Part shown: one piece after another, positions 1 through 8,791 of the stretch
Numbering within the stretch: the stretch's first letter is position 1
Layout: every line of letters starts with the position of its first letter
Source of the DNA: Alphaproteobacteria bacterium
Lineage (GTDB): Bacteria > Pseudomonadota > Alphaproteobacteria > Caulobacterales > Caulobacteraceae
Reading direction: 5' to 3'
Length of the DNA stretch: 64,000 nucleotides
Assembly: GCA_018820665.1 (NCBI GenBank)
Contig: JAHJNW010000086.1
Location: forward strand, 23,055-87,054
Translations under genes and position numbers: made by a program
The notes under the pieces: generated by a model
What the model was told of the DNA's origin: nothing
Seen by the model: only the letters and a program-made list of their open reading frames with translations
The model's database searches: none

Positions 1-2180
1 GCGAACCCTTCGATGAACTTCCCGGCCGCGCCGTCCGACAGGAGCTGCCAGGCCTCATCGATGATGAGCGCCTTCTTCAGCCCGCGGCCGCCCTTTTTCA
101 TACGCTGGCGGACGAGGAAGAGGATCGCGAGCACGACGACGGCCCGCAGGTCCGCCTTGCTCTCCAGATCGCTCATCTCGAAGACGGTATAGGGGTTGTC
201 GATCTGCAGCGTGGTCGCGCCGTTGAAGAACCCACCATAGGATCCGTCGCGACCGTAGGCGCCCAGCGCGAGCGCCAGATTCTGGCCGCGCTCGCCGTAG
301 TCCCGAGCGAGGACGTCAATCACATCGGCGAAGGAGCCGTCGCGGGCCTTGTCGGCCCATACGGTCATGACCGCCTTCTCGATCGCCCCCTTTTCCTCGT
401 CGCTGCACCCCTGCGCCCCACGAGCGGCCTGCTCGATCATGAGGCGGATCATCTCGACGCCTTCCAGGAGATACTCCTGAGCGCTTTCCTCAGAGGCCTG
501 CGACGGGTCGATGATCGAGAACGGGTTGATACAGGTCCGCTTGTCCAGATTGAAACGCACGAACGCCCCGCCCAACAGGATCGAGCTGTTCTTGAACGAC
601 TCCCCGTCGTCGATGACGAAGACCTCGGCGCCGGCGCCGCGAAGCGAGGCCGCTGTCTCCTGCATGAACACGGATTTGCCGGAGCCTGACGCGCCGACGA
701 CGGCCGTGTTGTGGTTGCCCGCCTTGTTCGCGAAGATGCTGTAGGTCATCACCTGACCGCGCCGGCCGACCAGCAGCATGTGCGGAAGATCCATGCCCAG
801 GAACTCGCCCTGCAGCGGAGCGAGGCGGGCCGCGACCGTCGTGGGCATCCGACGAAGCCGGCCCATCGTCGCCAGGTCCTCGAACAGGCCGCCGCCAAGG
901 CTCAAGGGCAGACAGGCAAGAACCGTCTGCAGGTGAATGTCGTCGTCCCGCTGAAGCACGAACCGGCTGTTGCGGAAGACCGAGCGGAGGCTTCGCTCGG
1001 CCCGCTCGGCATCCGCGATCGGCGCGACCGACAGGATGAACATCCCCATGCGAGCCAAGAGGGCGCCTTCCGCGACGTCCTCCATCACCATCGTCCAGTC
1101 CTCGGCCGCCTTGCGCGACTCCGGGAACATGCGTCCGATCGGATTGCTCACCGCCTGGTTGGTCCGGAGGCGTTTGAATTCGGCCGTCGACCGGGTCTTT
1201 TCCGCCGTCATCGGCGAGAAGCAGAGACACATCACGGTCGGGCCGATCAGCCGCAGCTGGTCGTTGAACATGTCGCCCAGGACCCGGGACATCAGCCCTT
1301 GGGTCCAGTGTTCGGGGTAGTCCTTGACCGAGAAGCCGCGGATCTGGAAACGCTCATCCCGCGAGGCGCCATCACGCGCCAGCGCCACGACATCGTCCGA
1401 CAGCTCCGGCCGGAGAAGGTCGTCGCCTTGGGCGCGGCTCTGGACTTCGATCCGATCCCGATACCGGGTCCAGGTCGTCTCCGCATCCACCATCTGTTCG
1501 TTCAGCCAGCGGTCTTCACGGAAGACGTTTTCGCGCGGGCGGATGTTGGTCGTCGGATTGAGAATATCCCCGACCAGGGAGATCAGCTGCTGGGGCGTGA
1601 CGATCGCTGAGTCGCTCCGAATGGCCCGGATATCGGCCATGAACTTCTCGCGCGCCTCGATCATCTGTTCGGCGGCGACCGATGTGTTCGACCCCTCCAT
1701 CTCGACAGCGATGAAGATCCGGAAATCCCGGAAATAGAAGGGCGCCTGGCTTGAGGCCGTCCGCCACGCCGCGTCGCGGAAGTGCTTGCGCCGATGCCGG
1801 GCCAGCGTGTCGAACACACCCCCCTGCTTCGCCCGTTCGGTCGCCCATGGATCGATCACGTCGCCGATCTTCGGTGACGCGTAGGAGATGACCTGGACAG
1901 TCGCGCCTTGCGGCACGCTGTGCGTGAAAAGCTCCGCCAAACTGCGGCTGGTAGCCTCGTCCGCGCCGATCAACGGCACGACCTCAAGGATCCAGCCGAT
2001 CGTCGAGTTCTGCTCGTAGAGGCCCTTCGTCTCGTCGTAGCTGCGGTAGGGCAGGAAGTCGCTCAACCGCGCCGACGAGAAGTATCCCCGAGGCATGTCA
2101 GGGGGCGGCGGCTCTTCGAAAACCGTCCGTCCGACCTGTTCCAGAACGCGTTTGACCGCGTCCCCCATCTTGCCAGCCAT
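1..2180 (-). CDS. traC: TraC, F-type conjugative pilus assembly ATPase (3' end outside window)
   Basis: VirB4-like ATPase that powers pilus assembly at the inner-membrane face of the secretion channel. The frame is open from an ATG at 2180 to the window edge without a stop, about 726 residues, so the gene is truncated by the window and absent from the ORF track; the listed minus-strand ORFs here are shadows. Walker A GASGSGKS is near residue 497 and Walker B ALIIDEAW near residue 705, followed by LSDGAAGKFIEGF, typical of TraC. It starts 5 nt after the traV stop, so it is translated as part of the tra operon. Usual family length is about 800-880 residues. Function is certain from motifs and context; only the C-terminus is unseen. 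Confidence 0.93.
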   Translation of the reverse strand, partial: MAGKMGDAVKRVLEQVGRTVFEEPPPPDMPRGYFSSARLSDFLPYRSYDETKGLYEQNSTIGWILEVVPLIGADEATSRSLAELFTHSVPQGATVQVISYASPKIGDVIDPWATERAKQGGVFDTLARHRRKHFRDAAWRTASSQAPFYFRDFRIFIAVEMEGSNTSVAAEQMIEAREKFMADIRAIRSDSAIVTPQQLISLVGDILNPTTNIRPRENVFREDRWLNEQMVDAETTWTRYRDRIEVQSRAQGDDLLRPELSDDVVALARDGASRDERFQIRGFSVKDYPEHWTQGLMSRVLGDMFNDQLRLIGPTVMCLCFSPMTAEKTRSTAEFKRLRTNQAVSNPIGRMFPESRKAAEDWTMVMEDVAEGALLARMGMFILSVAPIADAERAERSLRSVFRNSRFVLQRDDDIHLQTVLACLPLSLGGGLFEDLATMGRLRRMPTTVAARLAPLQGEFLGMDLPHMLLVGRRGQVMTYSIFANKAGNHNTAVVGASGSGKSVFMQETAASLRGAGAEVFVIDDGESFKNSSILLGGAFVRFNLDKRTCINPFSIIDPSQASEESAQEYLLEGVEMIRLMIEQAARGAQGCSDEEKGAIEKAVMTVWADKARDGSFADVIDVLARDYGERGQNLALALGAYGRDGSYGGFFNGATTLQIDNPYTVFEMSDLESKADLRAVVVLAILFLVRQRMKKGGRGLKKALIIDEAWQLLSDGAAGKFIEGF

Positions 2181-2185
2181 ACCGG

Positions 2186-2608
2186 CTACTCCTGGACCGC
2201 GTTGCGGCCGATTTCCGAGGCGGACGGACCGGGGCGCGGCGCGTTCGGGGCGGGCACCCACCAACCCCCGCGGCGCATCACCGCCCAGACCTCAGACCGC
2301 TGGTGATAGTCGCCCTGCGCATCGACCCACGGCGCGAACACCACGGGGAGGATCTGATCGCCTTCCCGGCGCGGGCCAGTGCCGTCCGAGAAGACGAACG
2401 GTTGCGGTTCCCACCAGCGAACGGGGACGGCATTCTCGATACCGGGCGATTCCGGGTTGGCGGTCCCCGAGGAGCGAGTGCCGTCGATCTGCGCGATCGA
2501 CGCGCAGGTCTGACCTTCGCCCACTCCACCGCAGGCCCAGCTGCCCTTGGTGTTGGTGGAGCAAGCCGCGAGGCTTGCTCCTGCCAGCAAGATCAGCGCT
2601 ACCCGCAT
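2186..2608 (-). CDS. traV: TraV, outer-membrane lipoprotein of the conjugative channel
   Basis: VirB7-like lipoprotein that anchors the TraB/TraK core complex at the outer membrane. The track ORF starts too early; the real start is the ATG at 2608, giving 140 residues with a clear lipoprotein signal (LILLAGASLAAC, lipobox LAAC) and two later Cys residues (ACGGVG, QTCAS) as in TraV. Its ATG overlaps the dsbC stop (TGATG), indicating translational coupling. Rich in Pro/Trp toward the C-terminus. Small and divergent family, so the call leans on lipobox plus position between dsbC and traC. Confidence 0.8.
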   Translation of the reverse strand: MRVALILLAGASLAACSTNTKGSWACGGVGEGQTCASIAQIDGTRSSGTANPESPGIENAVPVRWWEPQPFVFSDGTGPRREGDQILPVVFAPWVDAQGDYHQRSEVWAVMRRGGWWVPAPNAPRPGPSASEIGRNAVQE

Positions 2609-3471
2609 CAGCTGGCCCCGCCCAGGAACGCCCGGAGCTCGTTGACCGGCATCCAACCGCTGTTGGTCCGGCCGTCCGCGCGCACGATCATCGGCGTGCC
2701 GTTGATCCCGTTCTGCCGGGCGAACTCGACGTTGGCCGCGACTGCAGCTTCGGCGGCCGCGCAATCCCCCGAGGTGACGACTTCGCCGCCGCTGTAGATC
2801 GCATCGATCCCCGCCACGCGGTCTTTGGCGCAGAGCGCGAGCTTGGCCTTCTCCGGGCTATCCGGGCCCATGAACGCGATCGGATATTCGGTGACTTCGA
2901 TGTCGCGGACGTTCTTCAGATCATCATGCAGACGCTTGCAGAAGCCGCAGTTGAGGTCCGTGAAGATGGTCATCTTCAGCGGCGCGCCCGGGTTATGGAC
3001 GACGGCGTTGGCCTTCGGCAGGGTCACGCGAATGATCGGGCTGTCCGCCGGCGCAGCGGGCGCAGAAGCGGGCTCCACGCCCGGAGCGCCCGCTGCGCCC
3101 GGGGCGGCAGGCGCCGCGCCGCGAATGCGGGCTTCGGCCTGACCCACGGCCGCCAGCTCACGAAGTCGGACGTCTGTCACGTCCACCTTGTTTTCGAGGT
3201 CCAGGACGGCCCCGACGAACGCGAACTTCGCGTCGCGGGTGACGTAGAAGACGTTCGATCCAGCGACGACTTCGCACAGGTTGGCGGGGCCTTTGTCGCA
3301 GTCCGCCGAGGTGATCGGCGTGTTGGGGAATTCCTTCTGGACCTTGTCCTTCAGGCTAGTCCCGAAGCCGCTGGCCACCGCCACGGTGGCGACACCGATG
3401 ACGGCAAGCGCCGCCAGGCCGGAAACACCGGCGAGGATCTTCGCGCGGCGGGATTGGAGAGAGATTTTCAT
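2608..3471 (-). CDS. dsbC: DsbC-like periplasmic disulfide isomerase of the tra operon
   Basis: Thioredoxin-fold protein that shuffles disulfides in exported conjugation proteins. N-terminal signal-anchor (LAGVSGLAALAVIGVATVAV), a DsbC-type dimerisation domain with a Cys pair (SADCDKGPANLCEVV), an Ala/Pro-rich linker around residues 118-143, then the catalytic domain with active site CGFC (usual DsbC CGYC) and the cis-Pro loop GTPMIVRADG. The long Ala/Pro linker is unusual compared with chromosomal DsbC. Members of this family are regularly embedded in F-type tra operons (SXT, IncA/C, IncHI). Couples directly to traV downstream. Confidence 0.9.
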   Translation of the reverse strand: MKISLQSRRAKILAGVSGLAALAVIGVATVAVASGFGTSLKDKVQKEFPNTPITSADCDKGPANLCEVVAGSNVFYVTRDAKFAFVGAVLDLENKVDVTDVRLRELAAVGQAEARIRGAAPAAPGAAGAPGVEPASAPAAPADSPIIRVTLPKANAVVHNPGAPLKMTIFTDLNCGFCKRLHDDLKNVRDIEVTEYPIAFMGPDSPEKAKLALCAKDRVAGIDAIYSGGEVVTSGDCAAAEAAVAANVEFARQNGINGTPMIVRADGRTNSGWMPVNELRAFLGGAS

Positions 3472-3504
3472 GAGATCTGGCTTTCTTGAATGGAAGACGG
3501 ACGA

Positions 3505-3912
3505 TCAGGCGGTGACGGCGTCAGCGTCTAGGCAGACAGGTTCAGCCGCGACGGTGCTGGCCTTGTCGCAGCACGCCGGGTCCTCGCAGCAGTGATCGTC
3601 GCCCTGAAGCGACGCGAGGATTCCGGCGACCGAGGCCATGGCCTTCTTGATGGCGATGGCTGCGGCATTCTGGCCCGGCGCGTCGGTCGGGGCAGACAGC
3701 GTGGTCTTTTCCTTGGCGGAATGGTCGTGCGGGGCGTGACCCTCGGCCGACTTCGGCGCAGCGCTTCCAGCGCCCTTATCGGGGCAGACCTGCGAAGACG
3801 ACGCGGATTGCCCGTGATGAGGGCAGTCGCAGGCCGTCGCGACCTGTGCGACGACCGGCGAGGCGGTCAGGACGAACGCGGCAAGCGCGGCGGCGGTACG
3901 GAGGTATTTCAT
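3505..3912 (-). CDS. Secreted Cys/His-rich small protein in the tra operon, function unknown
   Basis: 135 residues from the ATG at 3912 (the track start upstream is less likely because a clean Sec signal MKYLRTAAALAAFVLTASPVVAQ begins here). The mature part is dominated by Cys and His: CDCPHHG near the N-terminus, a His-rich middle (EGHAPHDHSAKE) and a CCEDPACCDK cluster near the C-terminus. This looks like a periplasmic metal-binding or redox-partner protein and sits between traB and dsbC, so a role in disulfide or metal handling during pilus assembly is possible. I do not recognise the family. The name should stay hypothetical. Confidence 0.7.
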   Translation of the reverse strand: MKYLRTAAALAAFVLTASPVVAQVATACDCPHHGQSASSSQVCPDKGAGSAAPKSAEGHAPHDHSAKEKTTLSAPTDAPGQNAAAIAIKKAMASVAGILASLQGDDHCCEDPACCDKASTVAAEPVCLDADAVTA

Positions 3913-3941
3913 GGCGTGACTTTCTGATTTGAAGGACAGGT

Positions 3942-5390
3942 TCAACGGCGGGCTGGGCCGCCAATTTCGAACCCGCTCAGGAAGACGAGTTCGACCTCGA
4001 TGCCGGTCGGCATTTCCACGACCGGCTGGTACTGCTCGGCCCGCTTGACGTAGTAGTCGGCCAGCATCTCGGCGGCGTTGGCGACGCCGGAACCGGCGGC
4101 GCCAGCCGCTACGTCACCCGCTTCCAGACGGGGCGGCGCGGTCAGCGACCCCCCTGCCCCGATGCCGATCGAGCTCGACATCTGATCGGTGTAGCGAGAC
4201 AGACTGTTTCCCAGGCCCTGCAGCGTTCCGGCGATCATGGCGCGGCCGGTCAGCCCGCCTTCACGCGAGATCACATTGCCCCGCACGCCGGCCTTGCCCA
4301 GGTGGGACGCGTAACCCTCGACCGTCGCGACCGAAAACTGCCGCGGCCCCGCCGGGCACGAAATACGCTGCAGCCGGATGTAGACCTTCTCCGAAGACAG
4401 TTCGGCATAGGCCGCGCCGTTCACCAGGCAGCCGGTCAGATCCGTGCGTTGATAGCGGCCATCCGCGCCGACGTGGATCGCCGGGCCCGTCAGTCGAAAG
4501 AGGACCGGCTTCGGGTCCGAGGTGCTGGTGACGCCAGTCGCGGCGTCCACGCCGACCAGAACACGCGCTCGGGTGTAGGCGTTGGGGGGCACGAACCGTT
4601 CGGTGTCGAACACCTGCATCGAGCTCGACATGTACTGTCCCTGCCCCGTGCCGCCCGTTCCGCCTGCCTGCGTACCCGCAGCGCCACCGGAGGTGCGCGA
4701 GGTGGAGACGGTCGGGCCGCCCGCAGCGCCCCCTGGGCCAGCGGCGCCAGCCACCCTGACCGTCGAAAGAGACCGGCGCGGACGGACGCCAGAATCTGCC
4801 CCGGCGACGCCGGGAGCCATCTGTCCGCCCGCGCCAGCCCCGACGGGTGCAAACGGATCACCGCCACCCATCGGAGCCGGAGCTACGCCGTTAGCTTGCA
4901 TGGCCGGCGCGGCCCCTCCCGCGTTCACAGCAACCCCGCCCGGCCCGGGGGGAGCACTGCTACCGCGAGTCTGAATCTGATTGTTCAGCGCGTCGATCGT
5001 GCGCAAGGCATCGGCGCGCTCGTCTTCCAGCTGCTGCCGGGCGCCTTGGGCCTCCGCGCTCAATTGCACGTTCTGCCCATTTAGTTCGGCGATCTGGCGA
5101 TCCAACTCCTGGACACGCACAGCCAGCTCGGAGGCCTGCGCCTCGCCGGACATGTTCTGGCCGCGAGCCAGGTCAGCCGTTGCGAGAATACGCCGCGCGG
5201 CCTCCGGGTTATCCCGCGAAGGAACCGGCTTGAGCATCTGGTAGATTACGAAGCCGCCGCCCGCGAGCACCAACGCGGTGATCGCACCCCAGATGATCGT
5301 CTGGCGCCGCTTGGCCGCGCGATTGGAGTCGCCGGGAATGGGACCGTCAAAGGCGGGCTCGGCCGCCGGCAGTTCAACTTCATGGCTCAA
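3942..5390 (-). CDS. traB: TraB, VirB10-like core channel protein
   Basis: Bitopic protein linking inner and outer membranes in the F-type secretion core. 482 residues: cytoplasmic head, one TM segment around residues 33-52 (WGAITALVLAGGGFVIYQML), a coiled-coil stretch (about 80-120), a Gly/Pro/Ala-rich flexible region (about 125-250), then the conserved C-terminal domain ending with the TraB signature VVEMPTGIEVELVFLSGFE. Its start overlaps the traK stop by 4 nt (ATGA). Length agrees with TraB (about 450-480). Confidence 0.93.
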   Translation of the reverse strand: MSHEVELPAAEPAFDGPIPGDSNRAAKRRQTIIWGAITALVLAGGGFVIYQMLKPVPSRDNPEAARRILATADLARGQNMSGEAQASELAVRVQELDRQIAELNGQNVQLSAEAQGARQQLEDERADALRTIDALNNQIQTRGSSAPPGPGGVAVNAGGAAPAMQANGVAPAPMGGGDPFAPVGAGAGGQMAPGVAGADSGVRPRRSLSTVRVAGAAGPGGAAGGPTVSTSRTSGGAAGTQAGGTGGTGQGQYMSSSMQVFDTERFVPPNAYTRARVLVGVDAATGVTSTSDPKPVLFRLTGPAIHVGADGRYQRTDLTGCLVNGAAYAELSSEKVYIRLQRISCPAGPRQFSVATVEGYASHLGKAGVRGNVISREGGLTGRAMIAGTLQGLGNSLSRYTDQMSSSIGIGAGGSLTAPPRLEAGDVAAGAAGSGVANAAEMLADYYVKRAEQYQPVVEMPTGIEVELVFLSGFEIGGPARR

Positions 5391-6112
5391 CGGACTTCCT
5401 CCACGACGAAGACCCGTCCATCAGCGCCCGGGAGCAGCTCCACCCGGTCGGCGGCGGCGGCCATCACCCCAGCGACCAGGAAGCTGTCCACGACGACCGG
5501 GACGGTCGCCTCGGAGGCGTTGCGGATCGCGAGGACCTGACCTCGCAGGTTCGCGACTTCGTAAGTCTCGACCACACGGAGTTCGAACGGCCCGACCCGT
5601 GTCGCCTGGCCTGCCCGCGCTTCGCGCCGCACGCCTTCGGGGGCCTCTCCGTTGAACATCAGCCGGAAGAGCGCCGTCACGGTTTCCATGTAGCCGCTGC
5701 GGCGTTCGGAGCGCTGGACGGTCTCCCCCGAACCGGACGAGGCCGATGCGCCCATATTCACCGTGACTGTCTGCCCCGCCACCGCAGCGGGCGAGAGGGT
5801 CGCTTGGACCGTTCGGCCTGACTGCGTGACCAGGAACAGGGTGAAGGTCCGCCCCAGGACGTCGCCGTCAAAGGCGACATAGACATCACCTGTGGCCTCC
5901 TCGGCCTCGACCATCATCTGAGGGCCGTCAGGTTCGCTGATCGAGCGCACCGAGACGATCTTGTCGCCCTCGATTGCGATGCGGGACATCTGGTCGGCCG
6001 ATACAACGGCTTCGAATTGTCCGTTGCGGACCTGGACGGGATCGGCATGGGCTGGGTTGGTCGCCAGCAGCGCGGCGCAGAACGCGGCGCCCGTGAGAAG
6101 CGCACGCTTCAT
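5387..6112 (-). CDS. traK: TraK, VirB9/secretin-like outer core protein
   Basis: Periplasmic/outer-membrane component that pairs with TraV and TraB. 241 residues with a Sec signal (MKRALLTGAAFCAALLATNPAHA). Overlaps traB by 4 nt and traE by 4 nt, so the three are translationally coupled. The region around residues 25-110 (RIAIEGDKI, GDVYVAFDGD, TFTLFLVTQSGR) has the beta-rich TraK pattern. Confidence 0.9.
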   Translation of the reverse strand: MKRALLTGAAFCAALLATNPAHADPVQVRNGQFEAVVSADQMSRIAIEGDKIVSVRSISEPDGPQMMVEAEEATGDVYVAFDGDVLGRTFTLFLVTQSGRTVQATLSPAAVAGQTVTVNMGASASSGSGETVQRSERRSGYMETVTALFRLMFNGEAPEGVRREARAGQATRVGPFELRVVETYEVANLRGQVLAIRNASEATVPVVVDSFLVAGVMAAAADRVELLPGADGRVFVVEEVR

Positions 6113-6708
6113 AGCTGTTCATCCTTGTTGGAAACTGGAGCGCGGGTGCCCTGCGCCTGGTCCTTCTCGACCGGGACAAAGCTGGCGAGACGAAGCATCG
6201 AACCGCGCTTGTTGAAGGTCAGGCCGTAGGTCGCCCGTTTGGTCTCGACGATCCGCGTGCCGTTGCTGGTTTCAAGCTCACCGACGACTTCGACGTAGAG
6301 CTTCGATGGGTCGACGAAGAAGTCGTTCGGATAGAAGGTCTGCGACGTTCGCGTGTTCTGCCGCTCCTGGCGGTCAAGGATCAGCGCCGCCTTGATCTCC
6401 TGATAGGTTTCCGGCTCGGTGATCCGCTCAAGGTTCCGCTCGAAATACCGGGCGCTCTCGGGCGTCCTGTTGAGGAACAGGTAGGTCGCATCCCGCGCCA
6501 GACGTTCGAGGTAGTCACGGTCAACGCCACCGTGCGCCGAGATCTCGACCGAGTCCGACAGGCTGGGGACCAGAACCACCTTGTTCATCGTCGCCACCGA
6601 AACCGCCATCGCGGCGTTGGCGGTGATGCTCGCGGCCAGCATAATCGACACCGCTGTCAGGCGCCGGTTCAGCACACGCGCCTGATTGTTCACGTTCATT
6701 GTTTTCAT
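6109..6708 (-). CDS. traE: TraE, VirB5/VirB8-like pilus assembly protein
   Basis: Inner-membrane protein of the F-type pilus assembly complex, VirB8-like fold. The start is set at the ATG at 6708 (199 residues) rather than the longer track ORF, because the family begins MKTMNVNNQARVLNRRLT directly before the TM helix (LTAVSIMLAASITANAAMAV). Periplasmic domain contains the TraE hallmark TFYPNDFFVDPSKLYVEV. Stop overlaps traK start by 4 nt; starts just 2 nt after traL. Confidence 0.9.
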   Translation of the reverse strand: MKTMNVNNQARVLNRRLTAVSIMLAASITANAAMAVSVATMNKVVLVPSLSDSVEISAHGGVDRDYLERLARDATYLFLNRTPESARYFERNLERITEPETYQEIKAALILDRQERQNTRTSQTFYPNDFFVDPSKLYVEVVGELETSNGTRIVETKRATYGLTFNKRGSMLRLASFVPVEKDQAQGTRAPVSNKDEQL

Positions 6709-6710
6709 GG

Positions 6711-6995
6711 TCAGCCCGCCAGCTCGCGAAGATGGGAGGGCGGCGTCGCCTTCAGCCGGAAGACGTCCGAGGGCAGAAGCCAGTAGGCCGCCCATTTCAG
6801 TCGGCTGAGGGAGCTGCCCTGTTTGAACTTCCGCAGCGCCCACAGGCACGTGCCCGCCACGATGAGGCCGACCAGGAAGTTGAAAACCAGAATGCAGATC
6901 AACAGAGGAGCGACGACTACGGCCAGCTCGTCCGGAGTAAACACCAAATAGCGCTCTGGCGCGTCGAGGTGTTGCGGAATATATGTGTCTTTCAT
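6711..6995 (-). CDS. traL: TraL, VirB3-like pilus assembly protein
   Basis: Small inner-membrane protein of the pilus assembly machinery. 94 residues with the N-terminal TraL pattern YIPQHLDAPERYLVFTPDE, a hydrophobic hairpin (LAVVVAPLLICILVFNFLVGLIVAG) and a basic C-terminal tail ending YWLLPSD. Second gene of the tra operon after the pilin gene, 155 nt downstream of it. Confidence 0.92.
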   Translation of the reverse strand: MKDTYIPQHLDAPERYLVFTPDELAVVVAPLLICILVFNFLVGLIVAGTCLWALRKFKQGSSLSRLKWAAYWLLPSDVFRLKATPPSHLRELAG

Positions 6996-7150
6996 GGGCC
7001 TAACTGGTTGCCCCGAAGAACAGTGCGCCGGTTTGCAAGCTACGCGCTGTACTTGGGATTGCTGAGCTAGGGAGCGGAGCGACGTGGAACCCCTTCCGAC
7101 GCCGCCCCGCCCTCATCGCTCTGAGAGTAAAGGGGGGATGCTCCCCTCTC

Positions 7151-7492
7151 TTAGAAAACGGCCGAAGCCAGAGCGGAGACGATCCCCGGGCCCGTGGCTG
7201 CTGTCAGCCCGATCCCCGCTGCGCCGCCGATCAGACGCCAGTCGAACTTCATCACCATGCCGACCAGGGCCACGGCGACACCGGCCACACCCGCCAGCTT
7301 GCCGAGCGAACCTTCGGTCCAGTCGGTCAGCTGAGAGACGGTCGAGTCGAACGTGTTGTCCGTGCCGGCAACGGCGGTGGCGGTCACCGCGACAGCGACG
7401 GCGCCCAGAAGCAGGGCGCGCTCGACGTTGCGGATAACCTTCGGGTCGGACAGCACAGCGGCCGAACCCAGCGTCATCACATTCCTCTTCAT
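7151..7492 (-). CDS. traA: TraA-like conjugative pilin
   Basis: Predicted major pilus subunit. 113 residues: basic long leader with a hydrophobic segment (ERALLLGAVAVAVTATAVAG), likely cleavage after AVA, short hydrophilic N-terminal part (TDNTFDSTVSQLTDW), then two hydrophobic helices (LAGVAGVAVALVGMVM and LIGGAAGIGLTAATGPGIVS) separated by a short basic loop KFDWR, the classic two-helix pilin architecture. First gene of the tra operon. No TraX-type acetylation information is visible. The 155-nt gap to traL may hold a stem-loop that raises pilin mRNA relative to downstream genes. Confidence 0.85.
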   Translation of the reverse strand: MKRNVMTLGSAAVLSDPKVIRNVERALLLGAVAVAVTATAVAGTDNTFDSTVSQLTDWTEGSLGKLAGVAGVAVALVGMVMKFDWRLIGGAAGIGLTAATGPGIVSALASAVF

Positions 7493-7568
7493 AGTTATAA
7501 ACCTCGTTCCTAGATGAGCCGACGCGCTAGGCCGCCTCGGCCCGACCTAAAAACTCATGGTTCGGATA

Positions 7569-7595
7569 GCAACGCAATCCTTTTTATTGCGTTGC
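7569..7595. promoter_or_regulatory. Perfect 10-bp inverted repeat upstream of the tra operon
   Basis: GCAACGCAAT and ATTGCGTTGC separated by CCTTTTT, about 75 nt before the traA start. It sits in the 445-bp spacer between the divergent traA and the 7938 gene, exactly where an operator controlling the whole tra operon would be expected. No other gene occupies 7493-7937; the rest of the spacer is GC-rich with repeated 'gcatccg' words and no clear promoter that I can fix. Confidence 0.5.
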
Positions 7596-7937
7596 GCCCT
7601 GAAATCGGCGTTTTGTTGCTTTCCGATTACTTAACACGCTGCGGTCTTACTTCCGCTTCTTGCGTATTCGAAGCCGCCCGCCGCCCGCGCGACTCCGTGC
7701 GATGCGGCCCCCTCCCCGCTTTTCGCCCGTCGGCATCCGCGCCATGCGGACGCGCTTCCGCATCCGTCCGCCCTCGGCCTGCGTAATACTGCTGCGTTGC
7801 TGCGTTTCGCGCGTTCAGCCCCGCGCGTTGCGTTGTCCGGGCCGCATTCGGGGGGCGCGGTTAATGGCGGAATCTGTTACGCCGCATTGGTGCCCCGGGC
7901 GGAAGAACAGTGGTCCGGGGGGAGGACGGGATATCTT

Positions 7938-8423
7938 TTGGGCAACGACACCATTTCATCGGGTGGGGACGAACCCGTGCGCGAGCCGCAGGTCCTCAAA
8001 ATCCCGCTCACGGCCGATCCTGTGTTCTGGAATGCAGTTGACGCAGCCAAGGCTTTTCACCGCGTCACCCAAGGTCGGCAGCTGTCGACGTTGGACCTCG
8101 TCGGTCCAGCCCTCCAGGCCCTGAAGCAGCGCACCGGCGCCATCGCGACGAAGCGTCTCGAAGCGCTCGACATCGGTTACTACTCGCGCAAGGGCACGCT
8201 GCGGCTCCCGCTGTCGACCAAGCCCTTGGCCGACGAGGTCGCTATGCACCTCATGGCCACTGATGCACGTCGCACCGGTTCGGCCCCTGGACACCGCCGG
8301 CACTATTGGAGAACCACGCGCGCCGTCGTGCTGGTCGCCCTCTACATGTACGGCCTCGCCTGCCGTGCCATTTTGATATCGACCTACGGCAAGGACGACT
8401 TCCCGCCGCCCGACCGTCCTTAA
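7938..8423 (+). CDS. Hypothetical protein with C-terminal membrane helix, divergent from traA
   Basis: Coding bias supports the plus strand from about 7960 to the stop at 8421-8423; the minus ORF 7956-8426 is its shadow. The start is uncertain: there is no in-frame ATG; the track begins at a TTG at 7797, while a TTG at 7938 lies 11-12 nt after GGGGAGGA and gives 161 residues. The protein is soluble and helical (LTADPVFWNAVDAAKAFHRV, TLDLVGPALQALKQRTG) with one hydrophobic helix near the C-terminus (AVVLVALYMYGLACRAILIS). Function unknown; its position opposite the tra promoter suggests a regulatory or entry-exclusion-like role, which is inference. Confidence 0.55.
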   Translation: MGNDTISSGGDEPVREPQVLKIPLTADPVFWNAVDAAKAFHRVTQGRQLSTLDLVGPALQALKQRTGAIATKRLEALDIGYYSRKGTLRLPLSTKPLADEVAMHLMATDARRTGSAPGHRRHYWRTTRAVVLVALYMYGLACRAILISTYGKDDFPPPDRP

Positions 8424-8791
8424 CAATACCTTAAGTTGCGGCCCCTCAGTCTCTTAAAACGACCCGCCAGCCGCGTCTGTGCGGCGTTCCAGCCACGGGA
8501 TGCGTCTTTTTTTGGGCATCGTGCGGACTCCGCTCCGCTTTCCGCTTGCTTCCGCTCGCCTATTTGGTGATTCTAGGGCTCCGCTGATTTGCAACTGGCG
8601 GACGAATGGCCTCTACGCTGATCCGCGGCCCCGGACCCCAGCGCCAATGAAGCCAGGCTGAGCAACCTACCCCTCTGCCTTGCGCAGATCACAGACGCCT
8701 CTGCTGCGGGGGCGGCCTAGATGAGGGGGGACTCGGCCAGATAAGTTGGGGTTACGCCGCAGCGCGCGGCCAGTAGTTTTTTGGGGGCCTT
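8424..8791. other. Intergenic region with no recognised gene
   Basis: 368 bp between two plus-strand genes. Plus-strand ORF 8479-8661 (60 aa) has poor coding character and is rejected. The region starts with a relatively AT-rich stretch (ttaacaataccttaag) directly after the previous stop and contains a T-run at about 8507. I see no clear leader-family member here. Confidence 0.4.

Noticed and set aside
490-1848. Minus- and plus-strand ORFs in the traC interval
   Set aside because: They are out of frame with the TraC reading frame, which carries the Walker motifs and runs through the window edge.
7956-8426. 156-residue minus-strand ORF opposite the 7938 gene
   Set aside because: The plus frame has better codon bias and a plausible TM helix; the minus product is Gly/Arg-rich noise.
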